Assembly: GCA_036873135.1 (NCBI GenBank) | Contig: JAPTYO010000022.1 | Location: 2,662,979-2,726,978 of the forward strand | Direction: 5' to 3' | Length of the DNA stretch: 64,000 nucleotides | Source of the DNA: Clarkia xantiana subsp. parviflora | Taxonomy: Eukaryota; Streptophyta; Magnoliopsida; Myrtales; Onagraceae | In this document: one piece after another, positions 9,679-21,475 of the stretch | Position numbering within the stretch: the stretch's first letter is position 1 | Layout of the letters: each line of letters starts with the position of its first letter | Position numbers and translations under genes: made by a program | The notes under the pieces: model-generated | What the model saw: only the letters and a program-made list of their open reading frames with translations | What the model was told of the DNA's origin: nothing | Database searches by the model: none

Positions 9679-12402
9679 CTAGTCTAGGAGTTGGGTCGGC
9701 CAGAGGCGGTTCCAGGTGGACATCTCTCTCTCGCTGTGGATCTTCCTGACACCCCCATACAATCCATCACCCTCGTTCCCCTCTTCCCTGTGCTTTTTCC
9801 TGTTTATGGCTGTGTGTCGCCACCGTGAACCCCCTGCATATTGATTGAACTCCACAACAATCGTCTCTGTTCAATTTCAAACATAGCATCAAACGTAAAT
9901 CATAATCAGCAACAACCTTATTATATTAGCTGACGATAACCAACTATTATGTTTATGTATGTGAATGTGATCATCAACTCAAAGAAACGACTTTTGAGTT
10001 GGCTCCCCTTCTCTTACTTTGTTTAAACTACAAAAACAAACACCACTCCTAAGATAAGATAGTAGTTTCTGATGTCAACTATTTCTGTCATCATCTTTTT
10101 CAGCACGAAAATAATAATAATAATATAATTTCAGATATGCCATGGTGCAGCATCATTGAGGGACACGGACCATTGAAGAAGCTTTCATGTTGGTGGTGGT
10201 GGGTTCAGTGAAGTAAGTGAGTGAGTGGAAATAATCAAAAGATGAGAATGGTGGGTGCTGCAGCAAAACTCGAAAACAATGAAGAAAATGTGAAATTGAA
10301 AAAAATGATAACAGTTGTAGCCCCCACAATGCAGGAAGCTTCCAACTTGGTCTGAATAGGAGCCAGCCAATAAGGGAAACTAACTTTTACTTCTTTGGAT
10401 GTGGTTGGGCCTATAGATATTCCACTGAGACACAACTTATCTCATTGTTGCCCAAAATTCTAACATATCACAATGATTTCTCTTGGGGACCAATGTTGCA
10501 ACCACTTAATGCATTGAACAACTACTCAAAAACAGACTTGTACATTGTATTCATCAAATAAATATCAAAACAACCCATGTTCACTGCATCTTCCTTCTAC
10601 TAGTGCCTAGTGGTTGTGAATTCAAATCAAATGAAAGAGTAGTTCAAAAAAGATGGCTGTAAAGGAAGAAAGAAAAAGCAACACATCTTAATCTTATCTT
10701 ATAAAGATTTTAAAAAAAAAAGTGTACAAGTAACTAACTTACCACTGTTCTGACAACGGCAACAGATTTCGTTTCCATCGCATGATTCCATGTGGCCAAC
10801 AATACCATACCACCAACCTGAATAATATAATACCTCTCATGTGATTAAGAGGGGCTCATTACATAACCTCAGATCTAATATGAAATCAATATTTTCATCT
10901 TGATTTCTTTCGCAAGACTAATCATTTGAATTATATATAGTCCGTCCTATTTCATACTGCCCTAATTTATCATGCCCACAAGCACAGCAATTCAAGCAAC
11001 TGTTCACAGAGGAATTTCAAATTTCACATATACAAACTAGCTTACTGCAGATGCAACTACGATCATTGTAAACACGTGATGGTGAATGTGCAGTAATGAT
11101 TCCTATCCTAGCTTTAATATCATTCATTCAAGTGACTATTTCTTCAAATATCTTTTGAATGTCCATGAATAATCATCTTATGCAGTAAGATTTAACACGC
11201 TTTGAGAAAGCATATAACTTACCGTAAGGGAATTCCTTATTTCTTCTCCACTGGATTTCAATGTGGTCACCAGGCCGTAAATCGTTTAAACAATCGGATA
11301 TATGAAGATCATGAGGAGGTGTATCGACAGGTGGTGCTCTGAGTCTATCCCATGTCACGCCAGTTTCTATGGAAACTGCTCTCCTTCCATGAGGTGGATA
11401 CCTTCAAAGAGGAAAAAACAACAAGTCATTATCAAACATAAATATCTTTCGTAGAGGCCATGGTTTCACTTGCATTACTCTATCCTTCCATAATATGCTA
11501 CTTGAAGGATCCATCCGAAGCAAAATGAAGCCATGATATAAAATTACCTGGCTTGGAAGGTATCAGTTCTAGAGTCGTAGCTAAGCTCCGCATCGTAGCA
11601 TGATAACATAAATCCAACATGCCCATTCTGCAGAACATATGAAACAGATTCAATTTAAGGAAATGCCACTGAACTTATTTAAAGTCGATGAACTTATAAA
11701 TGAAAGATTATGAGGGTTCAACTGATAATAAATTATAAAAATCACCTCACGGTTATAGACTTGAGCAGGGAACCAGAAATGGCCAGTCTCAAGGGCAAGA
11801 TACCAAGACATGATTGAATCATTTGGCTGAGAGATGCTTTCATTCTGCTCAAGCTTGCACCTAACCCATGAGAAAGGCAGAAGGCTTAGAAGCTTCATCC
11901 ACCCCCTTTGCCTTGATTGCTTCAAATTTCCAAAATCCTTTCTTGTGGCAACAAACCACTTCCACTCCCTGTAGGCTGCAGGGCCAATCACTGTACCCCA
12001 TTTCTGCTTCATGTGCTTTTCCCAGAAATAATCACTCACACACCTCTTCCTCAATGAACTGCACACACCAGCCATATTAAAAAGCCCAGATGGTGGCAAC
12101 TTCTCAAGAATGCATTCCAGGACCAATTCAGGCAAGTCTAGCACAGACATCTCCTCCTCCTCCACATTCTCAACTCTGTGGAGAAGAGATCTCTTCTTGA
12201 AAGACATCTTCTGAGAATAATGAGGGCCACAGAGGATAATATGTCTCAACCTGGAAAAGGGAAACAAGGGCAAGTCTAAAAGGCAACAAAGAGAGAGTAA
12301 GGGAGTTATCTCACTTGCCCATGAGGGGAGGGATTTGATAGGAGGAAGGGACTTTAAAAAGAGGATGAAGGACAGACAAGTGATGAACAAGTAAAGTAGC
12401 AT
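9679..12402 (-). CDS. F-box protein (At2g32560/At2g26850-like), five exons
   Basis: This is the only clear host gene. Exons on the minus strand are 12402-11746, 11627-11548, 11401-11223, 10817-10743 and 9866-9679, with GT-AG introns in consistent phase. They total 1179 nt, that is 392 codons plus TAG. The start at 12402 opens [12 protein letters not shown], a hydrophobic N-terminus as in the Arabidopsis relatives; an in-frame ATG 16 codons upstream is less likely. An F-box follows at about residues 57-105 ([28 protein letters not shown]). The C-terminus carries [50 protein letters not shown] and ending [12 protein letters not shown]-box proteins are substrate receptors of SCF ubiquitin ligases; the substrate here is unknown. 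No break is seen. Family naming is from memory. Confidence 0.88.
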
Positions 12403-12460
12403 TAGAAAAGGCCAAGTCTTCCAATGAGTCAAGTTCAAGATTGGCAGCATAAACTATCAT

Positions 12461-12500
12461 CTATTATATATATATATAGACAGACAGACAGACACAAGAA
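12461..12500. repeat. (TA)n and (CAGA)n microsatellites 5' of the F-box gene
   Basis: A TATATATATATATA run is followed by four CAGA units about 60-95 bp upstream of the F-box start codon. The TA run could serve as a TATA box for the gene, but a simple microsatellite explains it equally well. Confidence 0.6.
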
Positions 12501-13585
12501 GAGGAGGAATAAAATATTGGAGGTGGTACCAATAGCTGTTCTCCTTGCTCCTCCTCATAAAAGAAATGCAAATTTAGATCTTCAAATATACTGATCTCAC
12601 GAAGACCCCCACTAAACCAAACCAAACCCACTAGTGGGCTCCTCCCAAATGCTCCTCCAATCAGAGATTAGATTAGAATAAATAAATGAGTTATTCTGAC
12701 GTGCTCAAAAGGAACAAACTTTCCAGGAAGGAAGCTCCTTTGTCCAATCCAAGACCAAAGAAACTAATAACACCCCAACTTCTTCTTCTTCTTGTTAATT
12801 AATTGGCTTGCATTTGCATTCAGTAGCCAACCAACCGTACAGACATCACCGGCAGCAACTGTTGCTGAAATGGTAAAAATAAACATTTGGGCAATCTTTG
12901 TGCTGACAAATAATGTCCAGATGCAGAGCCTCAAATCTCCAAAATCTTTCAACTCCTTATTTGACCAACGAGGAAGATAAGTGTGGGTGGCTTTTAGAAG
13001 CAGATCTCGGTGGTTGGGATGGCCTGGGATAGGAAGGGGATCACTACTCAAATCTCACCCACCCAACCCAACCACAAACACTGAAAGATTTGTACCAAAA
13101 GGTTGTGGTTGAACCTTGAAAGAGAGATTAATAATCAGTAAAAGAAAATAGAGTCTGGGTTCTCCATCGCCGTACTTCCAATCCAACCACAGTCCCACCG
13201 ACCCTTCCCCAGAACTACCCACCCCTTTTCTGACTACCTCTCTCTCATTCTATTTGAGGATAAATTTACATACAGGAAGAGGGCACGAGCAATCGCGACC
13301 CCTATATATGCAATAGCTGCACGGCTTAGATCGAAGATATGTGCGTGTGGTTATGGATCTTCTGACCCTCCCATAAAGTCTTGTCTCGTAGAGAGATGGA
13401 CGGACGGGGAGAAGAAGAATGGGAACAAATTGGCGTGAAATCTGCAAAACTAGAAAGGGAAACCGTTGAGGTAAATGGGGTCGAACGCACACAACGATGA
13501 CAAATGGGGAAAGGTATTGTGCGTATTGCATGCCATGGAGTAAATGATTCGCTGTAATAGAGAGTTTATTATTATAATCCTAACA
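12501..13585. other. Upstream region of the F-box gene, no gene seen
   Basis: The stretch presumably holds the F-box promoter and ordinary intergenic DNA. Open frames of 62-95 codons occur on both strands but have no family motif or splice context. No element ends were recognised. Confidence 0.4.
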
Positions 13586-14094
13586 TGTTAATTAGAATTG
13601 ATGTATGAAATATACGAGATTTTATGTCAAGTTAAAATTTCCATTAGCTATAACTGGTCTAAAATGGGCTAGACTAATTTGCTAGCTAGTTCGGCCAAAA
13701 TTGCATTAAAACTAAGGTGGGCTTTACTCACCTCCTCTTAGGAGATTTCTTAGGTTTAATCACTTTCTCTCTTTTAGTAGTCACAAAGAAATATCATCTT
13801 CCTAATTACTAAGGGTTTCGGCCGAACCACATATAGCACAATAATGTGCCGAATTGTGACAAGCAATTCACCCCGAAGATCCATTCAGCAACCGAATTGA
13901 AGAGGTTTTGATGTGGAGACCATTGCTTATGGGTTGCTCTCTATTCAGAGTTCCCGCAGGACACCGTCCGGCAAATCGTGAACACCCTCGTGACGATAAA
14001 GCAAAACCAGTATGTGCTCCATTTTTCGCAACATAATTTGTTTACAATCATGTGGCTAGGTTTTGATCCCTAATTGCATCCCCTGATTCTAACA
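13586..14094 (+). mobile_element. 5' LTR of TE2
   Basis: It starts TGTTAATTAGAATTG and ends GATTCTAACA, imperfect inverted ends, and is followed after one base by the primer-binding site. The left limit is chosen from the TG...CA rule and the inverted ends, because no second LTR is available to confirm it. Confidence 0.6.
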
Positions 14095-14095
14095 C

Positions 14096-14107
14096 TGGTA
14101 TCAGAGC
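14096..14107 (+). other. Primer-binding site, initiator tRNA-Met type
   Basis: TGGTATCAGAGC matches the 3' end of plant initiator tRNA-Met, the usual minus-strand primer of Ty1/Copia elements. Confidence 0.9.
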
Positions 14108-14538
14108 CTGTGTAGGGTGTTCATGAATTTTACTAAAAATGTGATTTTTAACAAAACCAAACTTTGGATTTGTGACTAAGGTAAAATTTGATCTAGAAAT
14201 TTGACCACTACCCCTATAATTTGCTTCGGCCGAACCACTTAGGTGGAAAAAAACTTTATTTCTTCGGCGGCAAGTAACCTAATTTCGGCCGGCCTAAGGT
14301 TTAGTTGCATGTAAAATTGTGAAATTGATTATCGATATATTTTGTGCATGATTTTAGGGAAATCAAAATATTTGGTGATATATTAGTTGCCTAAAGATTG
14401 AGAAAATATATTGTTGATAGATTTTTATCCCTAAAATAGAATCTAATCAATTTATTAATATATATATATAGTGCATTATATTTGGAAATTATATTTATTA
14501 TAGTTATTGTTACTTGATGGCTAAGTTACGTTTTTAGT

Positions 14539-14890
14539 GGATTTTAAAACTCTACCCCTATGGCTTAACGGGCCGGATCCGAATGCACAACCGGGTCGGG
14601 TAAACCGACCCGGATAACTAGTGGAACCTGAACCGGCCAATCGGTTCGGGCCAGGTTCCAATGGTTCAAACGGGTCGGGTCGACCGACCCGGGTTTTCTC
14701 AATCGGTCTGACCCGCATCGAGTCGGGTTGGACCGGGTGGACTAATGGGTCGGGTCAACCCAACCCAGTTCAAGTGAAACCGAATTGACCTAATTGAACC
14801 GGACTGGTCGGACCGGGTTCACCGAACCGGACCAGCTTGGCAGGACTGATTCGGGTCAATTAAAAAATAGGTCGGTCAAATTTAAAATCC
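14539..14890. repeat. GGTCGGGT/AACCGG-rich insert in the TE2 leader
   Basis: The core from about 14560 to 14880 is made of short words such as CGGGTCGGGT, CCGACCCGG, GAACCGG and GGTCGGACCGGGTT in both orientations. GGATTTTAAA at 14539-14548 and its complement TTTAAAATCC at 14881-14890 bracket it. The style resembles the GGTCCGG-rich hAT MITE at 7653-8131, but no clean target duplication was found. Confidence 0.5.
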
Positions 14891-15698
14891 AAATGTTTTG
14901 TAACTATAAAATTACATATACTGTGCGTGTTGGTTTGATATTTATACGTTTTAATCAAACATGATGAGTTTCAGTTATGAGGATGGATCTCAGAAAATGC
15001 ATGATTATAGGAGTGAATCATTTTGTGGGATGAATTGCAATTGTTATATATTGATACAAATGCATGTTAGAATTGTGTCTTGACTATGTCAAACTAGCTG
15101 GATATTACATGTTGGGGGTGGAGCCCTATTTTTCAATTAATGAGTTGCGTACTAAGATAGACATGCTGTGCTGAGTGATCTTAATTAGGATCCATGTCTA
15201 GAAGTTCGTATGACTGCTATAACATGAATCACAAGTCAGCCCCAAATATTTTAAAATGATATTCAGTCGTCAAATATGCATGATTGATGTGGAGTGACTA
15301 CGCATGATGCGGATGCATGATAGTTTCAGGATGTGATCGCATTCGATAATTTACTTGTGTAGTAGAATTATTTAGGCTTTATTGAGAAATACTCAAAATA
15401 TTTTAAAAAGAGCCTTGGGAAAGCCAAGATCGGGTGTATGTAAAACCTCAGCGTTCCGGTTAAAGTAGCGATTAAACCGTTTACAAAGAGACAGATCTAT
15501 TAGAATGGAGATGTCGGCAATGTGAACTCTTTACACGGCCTCCTTCCATTGGTTTACTGGTAGTCGGGTTGGTTAATGACCGAGGAATCATTGTTAATCG
15601 CTTCATATCTCATAGATATCTGATGTAAGTAATTCTTTTAAAAATATTTTAAATTGTCACCCTGATTGTCTCATGGCTTGTCAGTCTGTTAGTTTCAA

Positions 15699-16412
15699 AT
15701 GGCATCGATGGATTCATCTAGTGCCAATGAGCTTTTGAATGAGACGAACAATGATTTGTGGTGCAAACGCATCAATGTTCTGCTAGATGATAAGGGATTG
15801 ACTGAACACATTCTAAAAACAATGAGTTGTCCAGATGCAGGCCTGACCAAATGGCTAGCATACTCTCACTTCAAGTGGGAACAGGATGACCAAAGAGCAA
15901 GATAAATTTTGATATCTGAAATGTCCACATACATTGAAAATCAGTAAAAGGATATTCTGATAACAAATGATATCTTGGATGCTTTATTCCTGAAATACGG
16001 AAACGGCATTGCAGTTCATATGCACCCACTGATAGCCTCTTTGAATGAAAGTATGAAGAGCGATAGCATTAGTGTACTTGAAAAAGTATACCACCTCCTC
16101 AATATGGTCAAACATCTTGAGGTTGAAGGTCAAATGGCAGAATGGGACAAAATTTTGGCCATAATCGGGATTCTCCCAAAGTCCTGGAGAGCAACCAGGA
16201 CTCTGTTGACCGTCAATATATCTCTGTTGGATCTTGCATTTGTCCTGAAAATAACTGAGTTGGAAGAAGCTCGATTAACAATTGCTACACATGTGGCTAA
16301 ATTTCCAGGACCACCCGCTGGACAGAAAATGAAGTGGAAGAACAGGAGTAAGAAACAACATGTTGTTGAGCGTAAAAGTCGACTAAGTCTAAACAAGGTA
16401 ATCTCCAGGTAA
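15699..16412 (+). pseudogene. Copia gag (TE2), broken
   Basis: The frame starts MASMDSSSANELLNETN and continues with WCKRINVLLDDKGL, YIENQ, LIASLNESMKSDS and LLNMVKHLEVEGQ, the usual order of a plant Copia gag capsid. In-frame TAA codons interrupt it at 15903-15905 and again near 15945. The C-terminal zinc knuckle expected before protease is not recognisable. It would have formed the particle capsid. Confidence 0.75.
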
Positions 16413-16499
16413 AATAAAAAAAAGTTGCCAATGAATCTAGTCCTCGCCAATCCGGTGAGGGATGAAGTTCTAGCAACCCGCGTACCAAGGTATGCGACA

Positions 16500-17889
16500 T
16501 TGAATGTGTTATTGAAACTTTCGTTTCTTCTAGTGTCATGTTGGCTGATTCAAATTCTTCATGGATTCTTGACTTAGGTGCAACGAACCACATAATTAAT
16601 GACATAGGGTTTTTTGCCATGTTCATACGTATGCTGAAGGGTTCAAATAGGATATACATAGGAGGCAACTCAGAAGTTGAAGTTGCTGATGCGCAACGGT
16701 AGAACCTTACTTCTTGAAAACGTCTTTTTTGCACCTAGAATTCGTAGAAATGTTGTTTCTGTTACTTATCTTATAAACACTGGTTTCAATTTTTCATTTG
16801 AGAACTCATTGGTTAAGATCAATAAATGCAGCGTCTTTTATGGATATGCAAATTCTTCCCGTGGTCTCATTGTTATGAATCTGAGTGAAAGCAAATATTC
16901 GAACAAAATGTTTTCAATATCATCTAAGAAAGCAGAGACTGATGCGGCCGGATAACATGCTCGATTAGGACATATAGGGTATGACAAGGTTCAGACACTA
17001 GCTTGGATAGGGATTTTCCTGGTGCAACTCATGTGGTGAAAATCACTCGTGAAAACTGTCTAGCTGGAAAGTCCAAACGCAAACCATTCGGCAATGCACT
17101 TCGAGCCGAATATCCATTGCATTTAATTCATTCTGACGTATGTGGACCCATGAATGTCACCGTTAGGGGTGGTGAACGTTACTTCGTAACTTTCATTGAT
17201 GACTTTACCCATTATGGGATCACTCATCCGATTACTCGTAAATCTGAGGCTATTGAGTTCTTTAAGAGCTATCTCAATCTCGTAGAAAATCAGCTGGAGC
17301 GAAATGTGAAAACCTTGCGCACTGACAGAGGTGAAGAATACCTCTCTAATGAGTTTGATAAGTTATGCAATAAAATGGGCATTTTCCGTCAAACGACGAT
17401 CCCTTATACGCCACAACAGAACGGTGTGACGGAGCGACGTAATCGTACCCTCTTGGACATGGTAGGAATCATGATGTCGCAAGCTCAACTTTTGATCTCC
17501 TAATGGGGTGATGCGTTGTTGACTGCTACTCATGTAGTTACCTGTGTACCTACAAAATCGATAGATACGACACCATATGAGCTGTGTACTGGAAAATAAG
17601 TGGATCTTACCAGGCTGCGACCTTGGGGTTGTGCAGCATACACACATCAGAATGACAGCCGATTTGGTAAGTTGGGACCTGGAGGATTGAAAAGTGTCTT
17701 TATAAGATACTCTGAAAACTCTAAGGGATACACGTTTGTGGTGGCTCAGAAAAATGGTGGCATGGTCGAACATGAGTCCAGTGATGTTACGTTTATTGAT
17801 GATGAATTTCTTAAGCTTGGTTATATCAACAAGAATAAAGTCTTGAAAGAACTTGAGCTGGACGAGGATAATCAGGTCCAACTTACTTA
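16500..17889 (+). pseudogene. Copia protease-integrase (TE2), broken
   Basis: A protease site reads SWILDLGATNH, with the usual Ser of the DSG triplet replaced by Leu (Asp codon at 16571). Several frame changes lead to RLGHIGYDKV, then integrase from 17003: HSDVCGPM and FVTFIDDFTHY give the first Asp, LRTDRGEEYLS the second Asp, and QQNGVTERRNRTL the Glu of the D,D-35-E core. A stop at 17501 and another near 17597 split the C-terminal part (RLRPWGCAAYTH, LGPGGLKSVFIRY). The frame ends at 17889. No reverse transcriptase follows. Confidence 0.85.
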
Positions 17890-18000
17890 GAGTGGGAGAA
17901 TTAATATGGTAAATGAGAATGGGAACATTTTCATAGTAAATCCAGTGGGAGGAGTCAATCTAACCACAAAGATCATAGTTTCTAACTTGTATCATGTTGC

Positions 18001-19411
18001 AATGTAGGTCGGACTGATGGAAAAAGCTCGTCTTTGCAGACAGCCGATGTACACGGCAATTCGCTTATTGGAAAAGATGTCCGCCCCATTGCCCCCGCTA
18101 CTCTGGCGTCTCCAGACATGGTTGCAGTAAAGAACTTATGAGTAAGGCAGCTCCTTGTATCTTCTTTGAACTTGTTAATTTTCCAAGTTCATGTTGCTTT
18201 TGTTTGCAAGTTGCTCCGTACATGCGACTGAACGCATGGTTGCAATTCCTGGCTTTAACACAATTCAAAAGATCCGTCGCAGGGGCGCGTTCCTCGAGTG
18301 ATTCTTAGTTCTCTATGCCGAGTGCGACCGTGCCAACTCCTTATTGCGATAAAGGGAATATAGTTGAGGGTCGTGCGGTGGCACCTTCTGCCCCCCGGTC
18401 GAGGGACCGGCCCAATGAGGAGCGTTCCTCCCATTGAGGTAAGTATTCTTTACTTCTTCGCACTTGAAGCTTGAACTTAAAGATGGCTGATTTTGATGCA
18501 TGCATTGATGCTTGTCGTACCCATGTTGAAGAGTTATGTCGCATTCCTGGTTGGTATTAAGTTGTCTGCTTCCAGCATGTTGAACCCTTGAGTTATTTTC
18601 ACTGTCAGTATGTATTGGACTTGCATGATAAGATATATATCCTTAGATGATGAGCATGATGTCCATAGTTGCGACTGTATGTCGCGCAGTGTTGAGTGTT
18701 ATGATCGCCCCTCTTGGTTAGATTCCAAGGCATGGCAAGATGCGTACACTAGGTACTTGTAGCATTGCATGTAGTAATGTACTTGACACTTGGCCCTTGA
18801 CATGTAGCAGTGTCGTCTTGACGAAGCACGACTTAGTTTATACTTCTCTTAGTTCCACTCTAAGGCGACGTTGTACAAGACTCGACTTGTAAGTTTGGTG
18901 AGTTTTTCAAACAGGGTGCGCTCCTGCTAGCGTTTTTGAATGAAGCCTGCCCACTTAAGGTACAGGTCTTTTTTATGTCTGCATCCTTAAGAGGATATGT
19001 ATAGTTTGAGTGTACATGAAGCCATCTTAACAAGGAATGTATCTTCATGGCGTATGAACCCTTAAGAGGGATATACATACTTTGTAGATGTGTGGGGTTG
19101 TCGTCTAACAAGAGGACTTCCGCCACGATGGGGTGATCAGTCCCACCTAAGTGCCGCATCCTGGTTTGTATGCAGGGAATGGCTATGAACATGAGGATTT
19201 GCCTCTAAGAGCATTTCGCAGCATGCCATTTTTAGAAGTAAACATGGGGTTTGCCCTTGCAAAGAGGATATCGCAGCATGCTACTTTTGATAGTAAATCT
19301 TGGTGTTTATCCAAAATATTGCTTGTTGTTGACACCTTTGGAATAGTCGTCACTTTGAGTAGAGAATTTTATAAGTCCCTTTTTGTAGATAACCCGCAAG
19401 TTGTCATCGCT
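18001..19411 (-). mobile_element. TE3, 3' internal part (left of the TE4 insertion)
   Basis: TE3 reads on the minus strand. This part was joined to 30335 before TE4 inserted, as shown by ATCGC at both junctions. It is mostly non-coding. On the plus strand near 18370-18550 short frames (SAPRSRDRP, then MADFDACIDACRTHVEELC after a GTAAGT donor-like site) recall the antisense-gene remnant of TE5. Near 18970-19290 there are repeated words CCTTAAGAGG and TCGCAGCATGC. The 3' LTR of TE3 is missing; its sequence stops at the Copia TE2 remains. Confidence 0.6.
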
Positions 19412-20064
19412 GATGGGTTTCGATATAGCCGTTAGGCCCATTAACGACGAGTAAACGGTGAAGTAGGCCCACTGGGCTCCAAAAGAGGCCTAGAAGGCCA
19501 ATATGAGGGGTCTCGACAAGGTCGGTCCCGACATATGAGCTGGACGCTCCCGATGGAATGTCTTTGAGTAGGCCCCGATGAAATGCCTTTGAGTAGGCCC
19601 TGATGTTGAATCCCTGAGGATGTTGGCCCTGTCCCGATGACGAGGGGCCCCGAGCGGTGACCAAAGGAGATAACTCTGGAGTCCCCGACATCCGTCGGGA
19701 CTTGCCACCAGAGGATGAGGCCGAGAAACACACCTACTATCAGCGTAGTGGGGAAGTGGCCTGAAAAGACGGAACGTGGGCAAGTGGCCGAGATAAATGG
19801 AACGTGGGCTAACTGCCCCTGGCAGTTATCGCGACAGGTAACTGGGGTAACTCCTCCCCTATATAAAGGAAGGAATTACCTCAGGTCTGACACATTCACA
19901 TACTCATACTTTCATACATACTTGCCTACATCTAGATACTCATTTAAGCATCAGAGAGGGATTCTGGGTCACCGCCCGGTCTATCCCTTTTTGCAGGATT
20001 ACTTGGAGCAAAGGAGTTCGGACTTCCGTCAAGAACGTATCGGAGTTCCAACCGTGATCCAACA
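19412..20064 (+). mobile_element. 5' LTR of TE4 (653 bp)
   Basis: It runs from TGATGGGTTTCG to GTGATCCAACA. A repeated CTTTGAGTAGGCCC(C/T)GATG unit lies near 19563-19605. TATATAAA at 19860-19867 is the promoter TATA box. Downstream AAGCATCAGAGAGGG, CACCGCCC and TTTTTGCAGG form the block shared with the other LTRs. Confidence 0.95.
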
Positions 20065-20065
20065 T

Positions 20066-20083
20066 TGGCGCCGTTTGTGGGAA
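20066..20083 (+). other. Primer-binding site of TE4
   Basis: TGGCGCCGTTTGTGGGAA lies one base after the LTR. The TGGCGCCGTT start matches tRNA 3' ends of the AACGGCGCCA type (as in plant tRNA-Asp); the rest diverges. Confidence 0.8.
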
Positions 20084-20118
20084 CGTAACAAAAAGCAAAG
20101 ATAGCTTCTACCCGATCG

Positions 20119-21475
20119 ATGGCTGGCAAGCAAAAGAAGAAACAAGGGCAATCCGGCGGTTCCCGCCATCCTGCTGGAACTCTGAATTCAGGGCTGCCGG
20201 AGCACAGTGTTGATCGGGATGATCCTCCCCCTGCTGGTTCCCAAACAGGGGGCATCATGACGATCACGAGGATTCCGTTCGAAACTCATTGGAGGACAGG
20301 GAAGAGATCCCGAGGAGGGACCAGGATGCTCCTACAAAGGTGGACTTGGCAAAAGCTGTGATGGATGCCATGCCGATATTCCTGGAGACTATGGAGGCTC
20401 TCCTGGACCGAAGGGAGGCTGCCAAGAAGAATGAGGAGGAGTTGCCTCCGCCTTCGCCGAGGGAGAATCGGGACGGGTAGGAGGGCCAACCCGAGCACCA
20501 GGACAAGGGCAAGGAGCCCGCTCAGTCGGAGCAGTTTGTGATTGATGGGCCGGGACCGGTGCAGCATAGGACCTTCCCTCTTAATGGTCCTATCACCCCC
20601 GACCAGGTGATGAAGATCGTGAACATCTGTATGGGGGACCAGAAGAAGATGATGTCGGAGCTGAGGGATCGATCCACTCATCCCTTTGTCCCCCGATTGG
20701 TGAACACCCTTGTCCCGTCAGGACTTGGTATCCAGACAATCAAGGAGTATGACGGCGAGGGAGATCCAGTTCGCCATGTCCAGAAGCATGTTATGGCTTG
20801 TCTAGGCAGAGCCTCGGATGACGATATAGTGTGCGTTCTGTTCCCAGCCATACTTGGTGAGAGGGCCCTGACGTGGTTCTTCAGCCTTCCTCCAGGGTGC
20901 ATCTCTACCTGGACCCAGATGCATGATCGTTTCATCCAGCAGTACCAGGGCCGTCGACGTCTCCTGAAAAGCGCGAGGTCCCTGGCTGAGGTGGTACAGA
21001 GGCCCGATGAGTCGCTGGCGCATTATTATTAGAGGTACACTGCCAGCGTGGCCGAGATTGATGAGGAGATGTCGGAGGGAGAGACCATCCGCACCTTCAT
21101 TCAGAACCTGACAGCACCATATGGTTCCGACCTGATGCACAGCGTGGCTGAGAAGGCTGTGTGGAACATGGAAGCGCTGCAGAAGAGGGTGAAGCAGCAA
21201 ATCGACGTACATGAGTCGAAGATAGCTTCCGGAGAGCTCGACCCTCCGAAATCGAACAAGGGGAAGCAGTCGCTCAAGCCCTCGGACGATCGCAGGAGGT
21301 AAGATAAACTTGAGAGCAGTCGGGGTCGAGACCGTCCCGATCAGAGGGAAGACAAGCGTCCCTCGAAGTCGGACAAACGGGAGGACCGTTACACTCCTCT
21401 CATTTTCTCCATGGGTGCTGTGTTGGCGGTGATGGATCGACAGGGTATCACCAGATACCCCCGGATGGAGAGTTC
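20119..21475 (+). pseudogene. Gag of TE4, broken
   Basis: The start MAGKQKKKQGQSGGSRHPAG matches the gag starts of TE6 and TE7. A frameshift between about 20240 and 20288 moves it to the frame with AVMDAMPIFLETMEALLDRREAA, FVIDGPGPVQ and the gag capsid region VRHVQKHVMACLGRA. In-frame stops lie at 20478-20480, 21030-21032 and 21300-21302, and another frameshift occurs just before 21476. In an intact element this protein would form the capsid. Confidence 0.88.

Larger units (their letters stand above)
13586..18000 (+). mobile_element. TE2: Ty1/Copia element, truncated at its 3' side
   Basis: It consists of a 5' LTR (13586-14094), an initiator-methionine PBS, a long leader, gag, protease and integrase. 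The reverse transcriptase, RNase H and 3' LTR are absent. The element loses recognisable Copia sequence between 17890 and about 18000 and passes into TE3 sequence; the exact junction could not be fixed. Several stops and frameshifts show that it is old. Confidence 0.75.

Noticed and set aside
13250..13531. 93-codon minus-strand frame upstream of TE2
   Set aside because: Composition and lack of motifs suggest a chance frame.
13586..17889. TE2 and the Copia fragment at 6970-7641 as one split element
   Set aside because: The RNase H fragment lies upstream of the TE2 5' LTR in the same direction, so it cannot be its missing 3' half without a rearrangement, and nothing links the two.
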